A stretch of DNA of 40,148 bases from Flavobacteriia bacterium (lineage in GTDB: Bacteria > Bacteroidota > Bacteroidia > Flavobacteriales_D > Crocinitomicaceae): positions 1 through 40,148 of the forward strand of contig CANHQP010000031.1 of assembly GCA_947462925.1 (NCBI GenBank), in the 5' to 3' direction. Each line of letters begins with the position of its first letter. The first letter of the stretch is position 1. Shown here piece by piece: positions 8,562-17,101 of the stretch. The position numbers were made by a program, and so were the translations under genes. The notes below the pieces were generated by a model. The model ran no database searches, had not been told where the DNA came from, and saw nothing but the letters and a program-made list of their open reading frames with translations.

Positions 8562-8591
8562 CAAAGATAATAAAAAAATATTATTATGCAA
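8562..8591 (-). promoter_or_regulatory. Promoter of the tRNA-Pro / tRNA-Arg unit
   Basis: On the minus strand TTG (complement of 8589-8591), 19-nt spacer, TATCTTTG (complement of 8562-8569): an exact match to the Bacteroidota consensus TTG-N19-TAnnTTTG. It lies about 120 nt upstream of tRNA-Pro. Confidence 0.75.
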
Positions 8592-8642
8592 TCTTTTATT
8601 TTAAATAGTGAAAGTTGTGATTCACTTCTTTCAATTTATTTC

Positions 8643-8696
8643 TTGCGGAGAGAGCGAGATTATCTTCGATGCTGCCTTTCGGCGGTCGAACTCGCG
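8643..8696 (-). pseudogene. Interrupted partial copy of the tRNA-Ser 3' end
   Basis: TTGCGGAGAGAGCGAGATT at 8643-8661 is identical to 8741-8759, the 3' acceptor and T-arm strand of the intact tRNA-Ser gene. In the intact gene CGAACTCGCG follows at once; here the same ten bases occur at 8687-8696 after 25 extra bases (8662-8686). The extra bases with their flanks form a hairpin, TTCGA (8665-8669) with TCGAA (8686-8690) and an inner CTGCC/GGCGG stem. The fragment lacks the anticodon arm and 5' half and cannot make a tRNA. Confidence 0.7.
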
Positions 8697-8743
8697 TGAC
8701 TTCTAATATTGCAAAAAATTAAAGCATTCATACATAAAATTTG

Positions 8744-8830
8744 CGGAGAGAGCGAGATTCGAACTCGCGGTACCGTTACCAGTACGTCAGTTTAGCAAAC
8801 TGGTGGTTTAAGCCACTCACCCATCCCTCC
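8744..8830 (-). tRNA. tRNA-Ser (anticodon GCT)
   Basis: Minus-strand cloverleaf with a long variable arm (CGTACTGGTAACGGTACC) typical of class II tRNAs. Acceptor GGAGGGA pairs with TCTCTCC, anticodon loop TTGCTAA gives GCT, T arm contains AGTTCGAATCT, discriminator G as expected for tRNA-Ser. 87 nt; CCA not encoded. Confidence 0.93.
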
Positions 8831-8859
8831 AATAATTTTTTTTCCAAAGAACTAGGGTG

Positions 8860-8867
8860 CAAAAGTA
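8860..8867 (-). promoter_or_regulatory. Probable -7 element of tRNA-Ser
   Basis: The minus strand reads TACTTTTG, matching TAnnTTTG, about 30 nt upstream of the tRNA-Ser 5' end. No TTG is found at the right distance upstream, so only the -7 box is supported. Confidence 0.5.
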
Positions 8868-8921
8868 GTAAAAGCTTGGTTTATTTTGATGATTTTTCTA
8901 AATTATTTTTATTTTTTTATA

Positions 8922-9521
8922 TCAATCAAATCTCAAATCATATAAATACATGGTTAACAAACTACTAAGTTTTAAGAATGTGTAAAAATACCAGATGTAA
9001 AACAAAGATTTCGAGTAAATTTCAGATTCATTTGCTGTGTTTTTGTAGTAAAAATACAAGGTTCCTATGAAAATCAATAAACCCAAAGTCTGGATTAAAT
9101 ACAGATTAAAATACACACCAAATCCAATGAAGAGTATGGATAAAGGCAAAGTGTAAACTTGGTGTTTCCAATTGGTTTTGAAGTAAAAACGAGTGATTTC
9201 TACCAAAAGCAAAAAATAAGAGGCGATTTTTAATTGCTGGATAATTGGATTTTTATAAAACCCAACCATTTCCTCGCTATCCATGAAAAAGTTTAAAAAC
9301 AATTGATTATAAATCAAACTAATCCCCGCAAATACAAGCAATAGCATGTAGCTTGTCTTGGCTTTTGAAAAGTTCAAGGCAGCAAAATAGATCACGATAA
9401 AAATAAAGATGATTTCATTCACAGGAAAAAAAGCAAAAGGTCCTCCTCCAAGTACACTTACCAAACCATACATCATCAGCGACAATGCCGCCAAAAAAAC
9501 GGTTCTTCTTTCTCTTTCCAT
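8922..9521 (-). CDS. Unknown multi-pass membrane protein
   Basis: I do not recognise a family. The product is 199 residues and very hydrophobic, with about five or six membrane-spanning stretches (roughly residues 8-28, 33-52, 57-78, 95-112, 122-142 and 143-160), separated by short loops. There are no obvious catalytic motifs; the short charged N-terminus MERERR suggests a cytoplasmic start. The gene starts eight bases after the stop of map on the same strand and is probably co-transcribed with it. The reading frame runs close to the tRNA-Ser promoter region on its 3' side without an obvious terminator. Confidence 0.8.
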   Translation of the reverse strand: MERERRTVFLAALSLMMYGLVSVLGGGPFAFFPVNEIIFIFIVIYFAALNFSKAKTSYMLLLVFAGISLIYNQLFLNFFMDSEEMVGFYKNPIIQQLKIASYFLLLVEITRFYFKTNWKHQVYTLPLSILFIGFGVYFNLYLIQTLGLLIFIGTLYFYYKNTANESEIYSKSLFYIWYFYTFLKLSSLLTMYLYDLRFD

Positions 9522-9529
9522 AGAATCGA

Positions 9530-10330
9530 CTATTTCTTAGCCAGCGCTTCTTCTACATATTTGAAAGTGGAAAGTACTTCTGGAACACCATTTACAACTG
9601 CAACATCATGCTCAAAATGCGCACTTGCTTTTCTGTCAGCGGTTAAAATGGTCCAATTGTCTCCTGCTGTAATCACACGTTCTGTTCCTAAATTGATCAT
9701 TGGTTCAATCGCAATCACCAATCCTTCTTGGATCTTCTTTCCTTGACCTCTGCGACCGTAATTAGGCACTTGTGGTTCTTCGTGCATCGTTCTTCCCAAT
9801 CCATGTCCAACTAGGTCTTTGACAACGCCATAACCATGTTTTTCAGCATGATTTTGAATCGCCCAACCAATATCACCAATGCGATTACCCACGCGGGTGT
9901 GTTCAACGCCAATATTCAAACATTCTAACGTTACTTTCAATAATTCTTTGATCTCCGGCGCAACTTCCCCCACTTCAAATGTGTAAGCATGATCACCATA
10001 AAAACCTTCAAACAAAGCACCACAATCTACCGAAACGATGTCGCCATCTTTCAAGATTTTTCCTTTTGGATAACCATGTACCACTTCTGCATTCAATGAA
10101 ACGCATAGTGTATTTGGAAAATCATACATACCTAAAAATCCAGGAAGTGCGTTTTGAGAACGAATATACTCCTCAGCCATTTTGTCGATTTTCAACATGT
10201 CGGCACCTGGTTTAATTTCGGCTGCAATTAATCCCAACGTTCTACTCACAATTTGAGCAGCTTCGCGCATAATTTCAATTTCAGCAGGTGTTTTATAAAT
10301 GATTTTTTCCTTGGAAAATAATGAGCTCAA
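9530..10330 (-). CDS. map: Methionine aminopeptidase, type I
   Basis: Removes the initiator methionine from nascent proteins, a cytoplasmic two-metal enzyme. Metal-ligand motifs are present: VSVDCGALFEGFYGDHAYTF holds both conserved Asp residues, GHGLGRTMHEEPQVPN the conserved His, VIAIEPMIN the first Glu and the C-terminal AHFEHDVAV the second Glu. About 266 residues, the normal size for type Ia without an SH3-like extension. Start choice is unusual: no ATG lies upstream of the conserved KTPAEIEIM segment, and the best available start is TTG at 10330. The true start could be slightly downstream at another non-ATG codon. Followed after eight bases by a membrane protein gene. Confidence 0.94.
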   Translation of the reverse strand: MSSLFSKEKIIYKTPAEIEIMREAAQIVSRTLGLIAAEIKPGADMLKIDKMAEEYIRSQNALPGFLGMYDFPNTLCVSLNAEVVHGYPKGKILKDGDIVSVDCGALFEGFYGDHAYTFEVGEVAPEIKELLKVTLECLNIGVEHTRVGNRIGDIGWAIQNHAEKHGYGVVKDLVGHGLGRTMHEEPQVPNYGRRGQGKKIQEGLVIAIEPMINLGTERVITAGDNWTILTADRKASAHFEHDVAVVNGVPEVLSTFKYVEEALAKK

Positions 10331-10463
10331 AATATGTTTTTTTTAATGATTGACTTTTTCTTCTATGAGAAATTTCTGCGAAGTTAGTGAAAAATATGGA
10401 CTCCGAGGGTTGTCTTGCAGAGTGATTTCGTTGGAAAAAGCCACAATCTTTGGACTTTTATTT

Positions 10464-10590
10464 GGGCGTGTCTCCAAAATACCCGTCATACTTCCGCATT
10501 ATTTGGAGTCGGGCTTTCCACTGCAATTCCTCGCTCGCCCGAAATGAAATCGGGTCTCTCTGTGGGATTTTCGTTGCAATCCCTCACGCG
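10464..10590. repeat. Flavobacterial-type intergenic repeat element (GGGCGTG ... CACGC)
   Basis: The 330-base gap between map and the next gene has no coding capacity, but holds a structured block beginning GGGCGTG and ending TCCCTCACGCG, with GCGTG (10466-10470) complementary to CACGC (10585-10589). Inside are TCGGGCTTTCCACTGCAA and a hairpin CCCGA...TCGGG. I recall very similar blocks (GGGCGT, TCGGGCTTTCCGCT, ATCCCTAACGC) scattered between genes of Flavobacterium and relatives. They look like non-autonomous mobile repeats. The recurrence is from memory and not tested here. Confidence 0.55.
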
Positions 10591-10662
10591 GATTTTCTCA
10601 ATTCGATTTAATCGCTTAATATTGTTGTAAGTTTTGATTCTAAATGGTAATTAATCATCGGC

Positions 10663-11514
10663 ATGATAATCAACCTTTTTCTTTTATTTTTTGCAGGCAT
10701 TACTTCTTGTTACTTCTTATTCATTGAGAAACAATCGAAAAAGAAAAGTTGGATGATTCTCGCTTTGGTAGCTTTTGTTGGAAACGCATTGTATTTCAAC
10801 TATGCCATTTATCCAAAATCAAGTCATGCAATCGACCACAATCTTTGGAACCAACACAGTGAGTTGTTTACATTCATCATCCTCGAAATGATTATTTTAT
10901 TTGCGTTTGGAATCATATCTAGCGTAAGAAATAAAAAGAAAAATTCAAAATTAGCGAATCAAAGTCTAAGCAAAAAATCAAGTTCAAAATACATTTTCAG
11001 CGCCATTTTTGTGGGATATTTGCTGTTTTTTGGATTCGTTTACATTGCTCCAAAAATGGGGAGTTACGCCAATACAACAATCGATTTGGCGCCAAAAGTT
11101 GAGCAACAAAAGCCTCTAAAATGGTTGGTATTTACCAATGAAGCACAAGGATTTTCAATAGAATATCCCGAAGGCGCGGTGATCAAAGATTTTGATACAC
11201 ATTTGGATATGGAATGGGAAAACGGTTCAAAATTAAGCCTGGATATTGGCGGTTTCATAGATTCTCCCGAAGATCGAAAAGCGATGCTGGAAGACGATAT
11301 TATTGCCGTTTCAGATGTTAATTTAAATGGAGTTCCTTTTTCATTAGTAGAAAGTGCAATTCCTTTTTTTGGACATGTATATGAATATTCAAGAGAAATA
11401 GATTCAAATCGACGTATTAGTTTTCAGTTAATTTCTCCAATCGACTCAGAACAAAGTGTTCGCGATAAACAGTTAAGAATGGCAAAGAGTTTTAAGTTTT
11501 TGAGGGAAAAATAG
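10663..11514 (+). CDS. Unknown membrane protein with C-terminal extracytoplasmic domain
   Basis: 283 residues, no family recognised with confidence. Four membrane segments are visible at about residues 2-20, 31-49, 67-87 and 108-127, with a basic linker (VRNKKKNSK) between the third and fourth. The remainder (about 150-283) is soluble and contains FTNEAQGFSIEYPEG, a pattern seen at the start of PsbP-like folds that attach to lipoproteins or membrane anchors in many bacteria; that link is only suggestive. The gene is alone on the plus strand, facing sucC, and the two share the space around a terminator at 11543-11570. Confidence 0.75.
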   Translation: MIINLFLLFFAGITSCYFLFIEKQSKKKSWMILALVAFVGNALYFNYAIYPKSSHAIDHNLWNQHSELFTFIILEMIILFAFGIISSVRNKKKNSKLANQSLSKKSSSKYIFSAIFVGYLLFFGFVYIAPKMGSYANTTIDLAPKVEQQKPLKWLVFTNEAQGFSIEYPEGAVIKDFDTHLDMEWENGSKLSLDIGGFIDSPEDRKAMLEDDIIAVSDVNLNGVPFSLVESAIPFFGHVYEYSREIDSNRRISFQLISPIDSEQSVRDKQLRMAKSFKFLREK

Positions 11515-11542
11515 CGTTTATCCAAATTCTACAGTACAAAAA

Positions 11543-11570
11543 AAAGCTGCCTCTTTTCAGAAACAGCTTT
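11543..11570 (-). terminator. Terminator of sucC
   Basis: AAAGCTG (11543-11549) pairs with CAGCTTT (11564-11570) and the inner TCT/AGA bases can also pair. On the minus strand a run of T follows, so it ends sucC; on the plus strand the tail is weak. Confidence 0.7.
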
Positions 11571-11591
11571 CAAAATATGCTTAGAATTTAA

Positions 11592-12803
11592 TTATGCCAA
11601 AACAGCTTTTACTTTGTCTGCTGCTTCTTGCAACAATACAGCTGAATGTACATTTAATCCTGATTCGTCAATTAATTTTTTCGCTTCCACAGCGTTTGTT
11701 CCTTGCAAACGAACGATGATTGGAACTGGAATAGAACCCATGTTTTTGTAAGCGTCAACAACTCCTTGAGCAACGCGGTCGCAACGAACGATTCCTCCAA
11801 AAATGTTAATCAAAATCGCTTTTACATTTGGATCTTTCAAGATGATTCCGAAAGCTTTTTCAACTCTTTCAGCATCTGCAGTACCTCCTACGTCCAAGAA
11901 GTTTGCTGGATTTCCACCTGATAATTTGATAATGTCCATTGTAGCCATTGCCAAACCAGCACCGTTTACCATACAACCAACGTTTCCGTCTAATTTCACA
12001 AAGTTCAAACCAGCTTCACCAGCTTCAACTTCTGTTGGATCTTCTTCAGTAACATCACGCATTGCTGCATAATCTTTGTGTCTGAATAAAGCGTTTCCGT
12101 CTAAAGTAACTTTCGCATCTACTGCGATAATTTTATTGTCTGAAGTTTTCAATACAGGATTGATTTCGAACATAGACGCATCGCAACCTTCAAATGCATT
12201 GTACAAACAAGGAATGAATTTCACCATGTTTTTGAATGCGTCTCCTGAAAGACCTAAATTGAAAGCAATTTTTCTAGCTTGAAAACCTTGCAAACCAACT
12301 CTTGGGTCGATTACTTCCTTGTAAATCAAATCTGGAGTATTTTCAGCAACTGTTTCAATGTCCATTCCACCTTCAGTAGAGTAAACAATCACGTTACGTC
12401 CTAATTCACGATCCAACAAAACAGACATGTAAAATTCAGAAGTTTCAGTTTCACCAGGATAATAAACATCCTCAGCAATCAAGACTTTTCCAACTAATTT
12501 ACCTTTTCCGTTTGTTTGAGCAGTAGTCAAATGTCCACCAAGAATTCCTTTCACTTTTTCTTCGATGTGGTCAATTCCTTTTGCCAAAACAACTCCGTGA
12601 GAACCTGTTTCTTCAACTGTTCCTTTCCCACGTCCACCTGCGTGGATTTGTGCTTTTACAACGTACCAACCAGTACCAGTTTCTTCGGTTAATTTTTTAG
12701 CTGCAGCGACTGCATCTTCAACTTTGTCAACAACAATACCTCTTTGTGTCGCAACACCGAAGCTGTTTAAAATGGATTTCCCTTGATATTCGTGTAAGTT
12801 CAT
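11592..12803 (-). CDS. sucC: Succinyl-CoA synthetase (ADP-forming), beta subunit
   Basis: TCA-cycle enzyme subunit that binds nucleotide and forms succinate from succinyl-CoA together with the alpha subunit SucD. I place the start at the ATG at 12803 ([17 protein letters not shown]), giving 403 residues; 14 upstream in-frame residues are not family-like. The N-terminal ATP-grasp region contains [14 protein letters not shown]; the C-terminal ligase domain contains [10 protein letters not shown] and [13 protein letters not shown], the CoA-ligase phosphohistidine-contact region. sucD is not next to it, which is common in Bacteroidota where the two genes are often separate. Confidence 0.96.
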   Translation of the reverse strand: MNLHEYQGKSILNSFGVATQRGIVVDKVEDAVAAAKKLTEETGTGWYVVKAQIHAGGRGKGTVEETGSHGVVLAKGIDHIEEKVKGILGGHLTTAQTNGKGKLVGKVLIAEDVYYPGETETSEFYMSVLLDRELGRNVIVYSTEGGMDIETVAENTPDLIYKEVIDPRVGLQGFQARKIAFNLGLSGDAFKNMVKFIPCLYNAFEGCDASMFEINPVLKTSDNKIIAVDAKVTLDGNALFRHKDYAAMRDVTEEDPTEVEAGEAGLNFVKLDGNVGCMVNGAGLAMATMDIIKLSGGNPANFLDVGGTADAERVEKAFGIILKDPNVKAILINIFGGIVRCDRVAQGVVDAYKNMGSIPVPIIVRLQGTNAVEAKKLIDESGLNVHSAVLLQEAADKVKAVLA

Positions 12804-12939
12804 TTTCTGAAATTTTGCGCTGTAAATGTACAATGAATAAATCAAAAAGTAGGGTAATTTTGGAAAGTTTTTTTTCTTAAATTCGTTAAAAAGGTATAGT
12901 TTGATGAATTATTCTGTATGTTGTTTCAATTAAACACAT

Positions 12940-12967
12940 TTGGAATCAAGGATAAATTATAATTTTG
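12940..12967 (+). promoter_or_regulatory. Promoter of the metallophosphoesterase gene
   Basis: TTG at 12940-12942, a 17-nt spacer and TAATTTTG at 12960-12967, an exact TAnnTTTG match. The spacer is at the short end of the usual range. The rest of the 290-base gap (12804-13093) between sucC and this gene shows nothing else. Confidence 0.5.
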
Positions 12968-13093
12968 CGGTTCAAATTTTTAATTTTTAAGCGTTGAAAT
13001 GCCAAACATTATTCAGCTTTTCATGTTTATTTAAAAAGCCGTTAAATTCAAAATTGAATTACAGATTTCCACAAAGTTTCACACAAAATCTCC

Positions 13094-14326
13094 ATGAAAA
13101 GACTCATTTTTCCCATTGTTTTAATTTCCATTCTACTCATTGCTGAAATCGGTTCTTACTTTGCCATTCGAACTTTTTTTCTAGAACAAAAATCGCAACT
13201 TAAATGGTTTAATTGGATTTGGTTTGTTTCAACGATTTTGATTTATGCTTTCGTTTTCGGAAGTCGGATGATGCAAAATAACTACGCCAAAAACTGGATG
13301 GTTAATATTTTCTTTTTGGTGCTGATAGCGAAGTTGGTCATTGCGCTTGCATTTTTAATCACGACGGGCATTCAATTCATCAAGGGAATATTTGCTTCAA
13401 AAACTGCAGCTTCCAAAGTCGCAACAGATTTAGGCAGAAGACAGTTTGCAGCGAAGTTAGCACTAGGTTTTGCCGCCCTTCCGCTAGGAACAATGGCTTG
13501 GGGTTTGGTTAAAACTGCTTATGATTTCAAAATACATAGACCAAAAATCAAGTTTTCGAACTTACCAAAAGCTTTCCACGGATTAAAAATCGTTCAAATT
13601 TCTGATATTCACACCGGAAGTTTGCAAGGAAATCACCAACTCCAAAAAGCATTTGATTTGATCAAAGCCGAAAAACCAGATGTGATTTTTTTTACAGGCG
13701 ACATCGTCAATAATCGCACTGATGAAGCTTTTCCGTATATTCCAATTTTATCTCAATTGTCTGCACCGTTGGGCGTATACAGTATTCTGGGAAACCATGA
13801 TTATGGTGACTACGAGCAATGGGAAAACTCAGAAGCGAAAGCGTACAATATGAAACAAATGCACGATTTGCATGAAAAATTGGGTTGGAAATTGTTGTTG
13901 AATGAACACGTTGAACTAGAAAAAGACGGAGAAAAAATAGGTGTACTAGGAATTGAAAACTGGGGCGCAAACTTGAATTTCAAGAAATACGGGAAATTTA
14001 CTGAAGCAAAAAAAGGTTCAGAGCACTTACCTTTTAAGATATTACTTTCACACGACCCAAGTCATTACAACGCTGAAATCAAGGACCAACACACCGACAT
14101 CGATTTGACACTTTCCGGCCACACGCACGGATTCCAATTTGGCATAGAAATTCCTGGTTTCAAATGGAGTCCATCGCAATACATTTATCCTCAGTGGGCT
14201 GGATTATACCCTAACGGAAATCAACATTTGTATGTCAACCGCGGCTTGGGCTGCTTGGGATATATGGGTAGAGTAGGGATTCGTCCTGAGATTACGGTGA
14301 TTGAGTTGCAATCTGCAAATGTTTAA
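13094..14326 (+). CDS. Membrane-anchored metallophosphoesterase
   Basis: 410 residues. The N-terminal quarter has about three to four membrane spans (roughly residues 4-24, 38-56, 72-98 and around 122-142). The C-terminal part is a calcineurin-like phosphoesterase with all metal-binding motifs: ISDIHTGSL (D-x-H), FTGDIVNNR (GD), LGNHDYGDY (GNHD), LLSHDPSHY and LSGHTHGFQFG (GHxH). It probably hydrolyses a phosphoester at the membrane face; related proteins of the YkuE/YaeI type act on lipid phosphates such as UDP-diacylglucosamine-like substrates, but the substrate cannot be told from sequence. Single gene with its own promoter, convergent with groEL. Confidence 0.88.
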   Translation: MKRLIFPIVLISILLIAEIGSYFAIRTFFLEQKSQLKWFNWIWFVSTILIYAFVFGSRMMQNNYAKNWMVNIFFLVLIAKLVIALAFLITTGIQFIKGIFASKTAASKVATDLGRRQFAAKLALGFAALPLGTMAWGLVKTAYDFKIHRPKIKFSNLPKAFHGLKIVQISDIHTGSLQGNHQLQKAFDLIKAEKPDVIFFTGDIVNNRTDEAFPYIPILSQLSAPLGVYSILGNHDYGDYEQWENSEAKAYNMKQMHDLHEKLGWKLLLNEHVELEKDGEKIGVLGIENWGANLNFKKYGKFTEAKKGSEHLPFKILLSHDPSHYNAEIKDQHTDIDLTLSGHTHGFQFGIEIPGFKWSPSQYIYPQWAGLYPNGNQHLYVNRGLGCLGYMGRVGIRPEITVIELQSANV

Positions 14327-14334
14327 AGTTTATT

Positions 14335-14412
14335 AGGAGCTATTTCCTGCCATTCCCTGTATTCCCGTCTCCATAGCTAACGGGTCGGGAGCTGCCACTG
14401 CTGTCAGGGCTA
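14335..14412. repeat. Intergenic repeat element (AGGAGCT ... CAGGGCTA)
   Basis: Begins AGGAGCTATTTCCTGCCATT and ends GCTGTCAGGGCTA, with an inner hairpin CCCGT/ACGGG. Blocks starting AGGAGCTATTTCC and ending with GGGCTA are, from memory, frequent downstream of genes in flavobacteria. It lies just after the metallophosphoesterase stop codon. The plus strand then has eight A residues. Confidence 0.5.
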
Positions 14413-14501
14413 AAAAAAACCTCCCCTGTCCTAAAACAGAGAAGGCATTATATATATAGACGTTCCGTTCTATCTGAATAAATCAGGAAGAGGGAACGAA
14501 A

Positions 14502-14526
14502 AAAGAGCCGCTAAAAGCGACTCTTT
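14502..14526 (-). terminator. Terminator of groES-groEL
   Basis: AAAGAG-C-CGCT (14502-14512) pairs with AGCG-A-CTCTTT (14516-14526) with one mismatch and a small A-rich loop; on the minus strand it is followed by TCGTTCCC after four T residues. Lies about 200 nt beyond the groEL stop, across a repeat-rich stretch. Confidence 0.55.
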
Positions 14527-14544
14527 ATAAGTGATGTAAAAATA

Positions 14545-14725
14545 ATAATTCTATCTGAAACTCGACTAAAAAAAGACTCGCTTCGCTATAAGACTCGAGA
14601 CTGAAGACCCGTTGCTTCGCAACTATTAGACTAAATTACCGCTGTTGCAAAGCAACTAAAGATTATCTCAAATTCGTGAAAAAATCTAGTCTGTAGTCTA
14701 GTGTCTATCGTCTAATGTCTCAAAA
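14545..14725. repeat. AGACT/GTCTA-rich degenerate repeat stretch
   Basis: Noncoding spacer between the groEL stop and its terminator. It is built from many variants of GACT/AGTC: ACTCGACT, GACTCGCTTCGC, AAGACTCGAGACTGAAGAC, then CTAGTCTGTAGTCTAGTGTC and CGTCTAATGTCT. It also contains two related CTTCGC/GTTGC stem-like pieces (GTTGCTTCGCAAC at 14611-14623 is a hairpin). I recall similar AGACT-chains between genes of flavobacteria. No gene or known RNA is recognised. Confidence 0.5.
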
Positions 14726-14726
14726 A

Positions 14727-16361
<1,635 letters not shown>

Positions 16362-16384
16362 TTAAATTTTTAAATGTGTTGTCT

Positions 16385-16660
16385 TTAGATTATTCCGTAG
16401 ATGTCTGCTTCTTTCATAATCAAGAAAGTTTTTCCATCTAACTTGATTTCTGTACCAGAATATTGTCCATAAATGACATTATCCCCAACTTTTACAGTCA
16501 TTGGTTCATCTTTTTTACCATTTCCAACAGCGATGACAACCCCTCTTAATGGTTTCTCTTTCGCTGTATCAGGAATGATGATCCCACTTGCTGTTTTTTG
16601 TTCTGCTGGCGCTGCTTCGATAAGAACGCGATCCGCCAATGGTTTAAATGATGTTGACAT
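16385..16660 (-). CDS. groES: Co-chaperonin GroES (10 kDa)
   Basis: Caps the GroEL ring. Start at the ATG at 16660 gives [20 protein letters not shown] and 91 residues; the longer reading frame upstream adds 13 residues with no family match. The mobile-loop region ([18 protein letters not shown]), [10 protein letters not shown] and [11 protein letters not shown] are standard. The upstream 100 bases are AT-rich, with TTG-N20-TAAATTTT as a possible promoter, but this would leave only a few bases of leader and is not annotated. Confidence 0.97.
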   Translation of the reverse strand: MSTSFKPLADRVLIEAAPAEQKTASGIIIPDTAKEKPLRGVVIAVGNGKKDEPMTVKVGDNVIYGQYSGTEIKLDGKTFLIMKEADIYGII

Positions 16661-16759
16661 GTATATATAAAATTTATATGTTCGCTCTATTTTGACCAAT
16701 TTTGTGCCACGCTAATAATTGCGACATTTTTACATTTTAAAGGAAATTTTTGCGCAAAA

Positions 16760-16788
16760 AAAATGCCAGTACTGACATACTGACATTT
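16760..16788 (-). terminator. Terminator of the miaB-to-secG gene series
   Basis: AAAATG-C-CAGTA (16760-16771) pairs with TACTG-A-CATTTT (16778-16788), one mismatch, loop CTGACA; the minus strand continues with eight T residues. It lies 24 nt after the secG stop. Confidence 0.75.
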
Positions 16789-16811
16789 TGAATATTTTTA
16801 GAAAACGCTTT

Positions 16812-17096
16812 TTATTGCGCTGGATTGTTTTGTCCTTGCTCAGTAGTTGGAGTCTCTTTTACTACTTGTTTTTTCGGAGTTGATTGAATGGTCAATACAA
16901 TACTCAATACCATAATCACACCTGCCAAAGTCCATGTTGATTTGTCAATGAAATCATTTGTTTTCTGAACACCACCTAATTGAGATGCAGCACCAAAATC
17001 TGATGATAAACCTCCACCTTTTGGATTTTGAATAAATACAACAACAATCAGTAAAATACTTGCTAAAATGATGATGATTGATAATAAAGCTCCCAT
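16812..17096 (-). CDS. secG: Preprotein translocase subunit SecG
   Basis: Small inner-membrane partner of SecYE that helps SecA-driven export. 94 residues, two membrane spans (about 2-22 and 55-73) flanking the conserved loop with QNPKGGGLSSDFG, the strongest mark of the family. The C-terminal tail is polar and rich in Thr, Gln and Asn. Five bases after the preceding gene, so very likely co-transcribed. Confidence 0.94.
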   Translation of the reverse strand: MGALLSIIIILASILLIVVVFIQNPKGGGLSSDFGAASQLGGVQKTNDFIDKSTWTLAGVIMVLSIVLTIQSTPKKQVVKETPTTEQGQNNPAQ

Positions 17097-17101
17097 TTGT
17101 A

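Noticed and set aside
8311..8968. Open frames over the tRNA genes
   Set aside because: They overlap tRNA genes and promoters and encode nothing recognisable.
10350..10630. Short plus-strand frames in the map upstream gap
   Set aside because: They fall inside the repeat element and have no signal, domain or promoter.
16661..16760. CIRCE heat-shock operator upstream of groES
   Set aside because: No GCACTC/GAGTGC inverted repeat is present.
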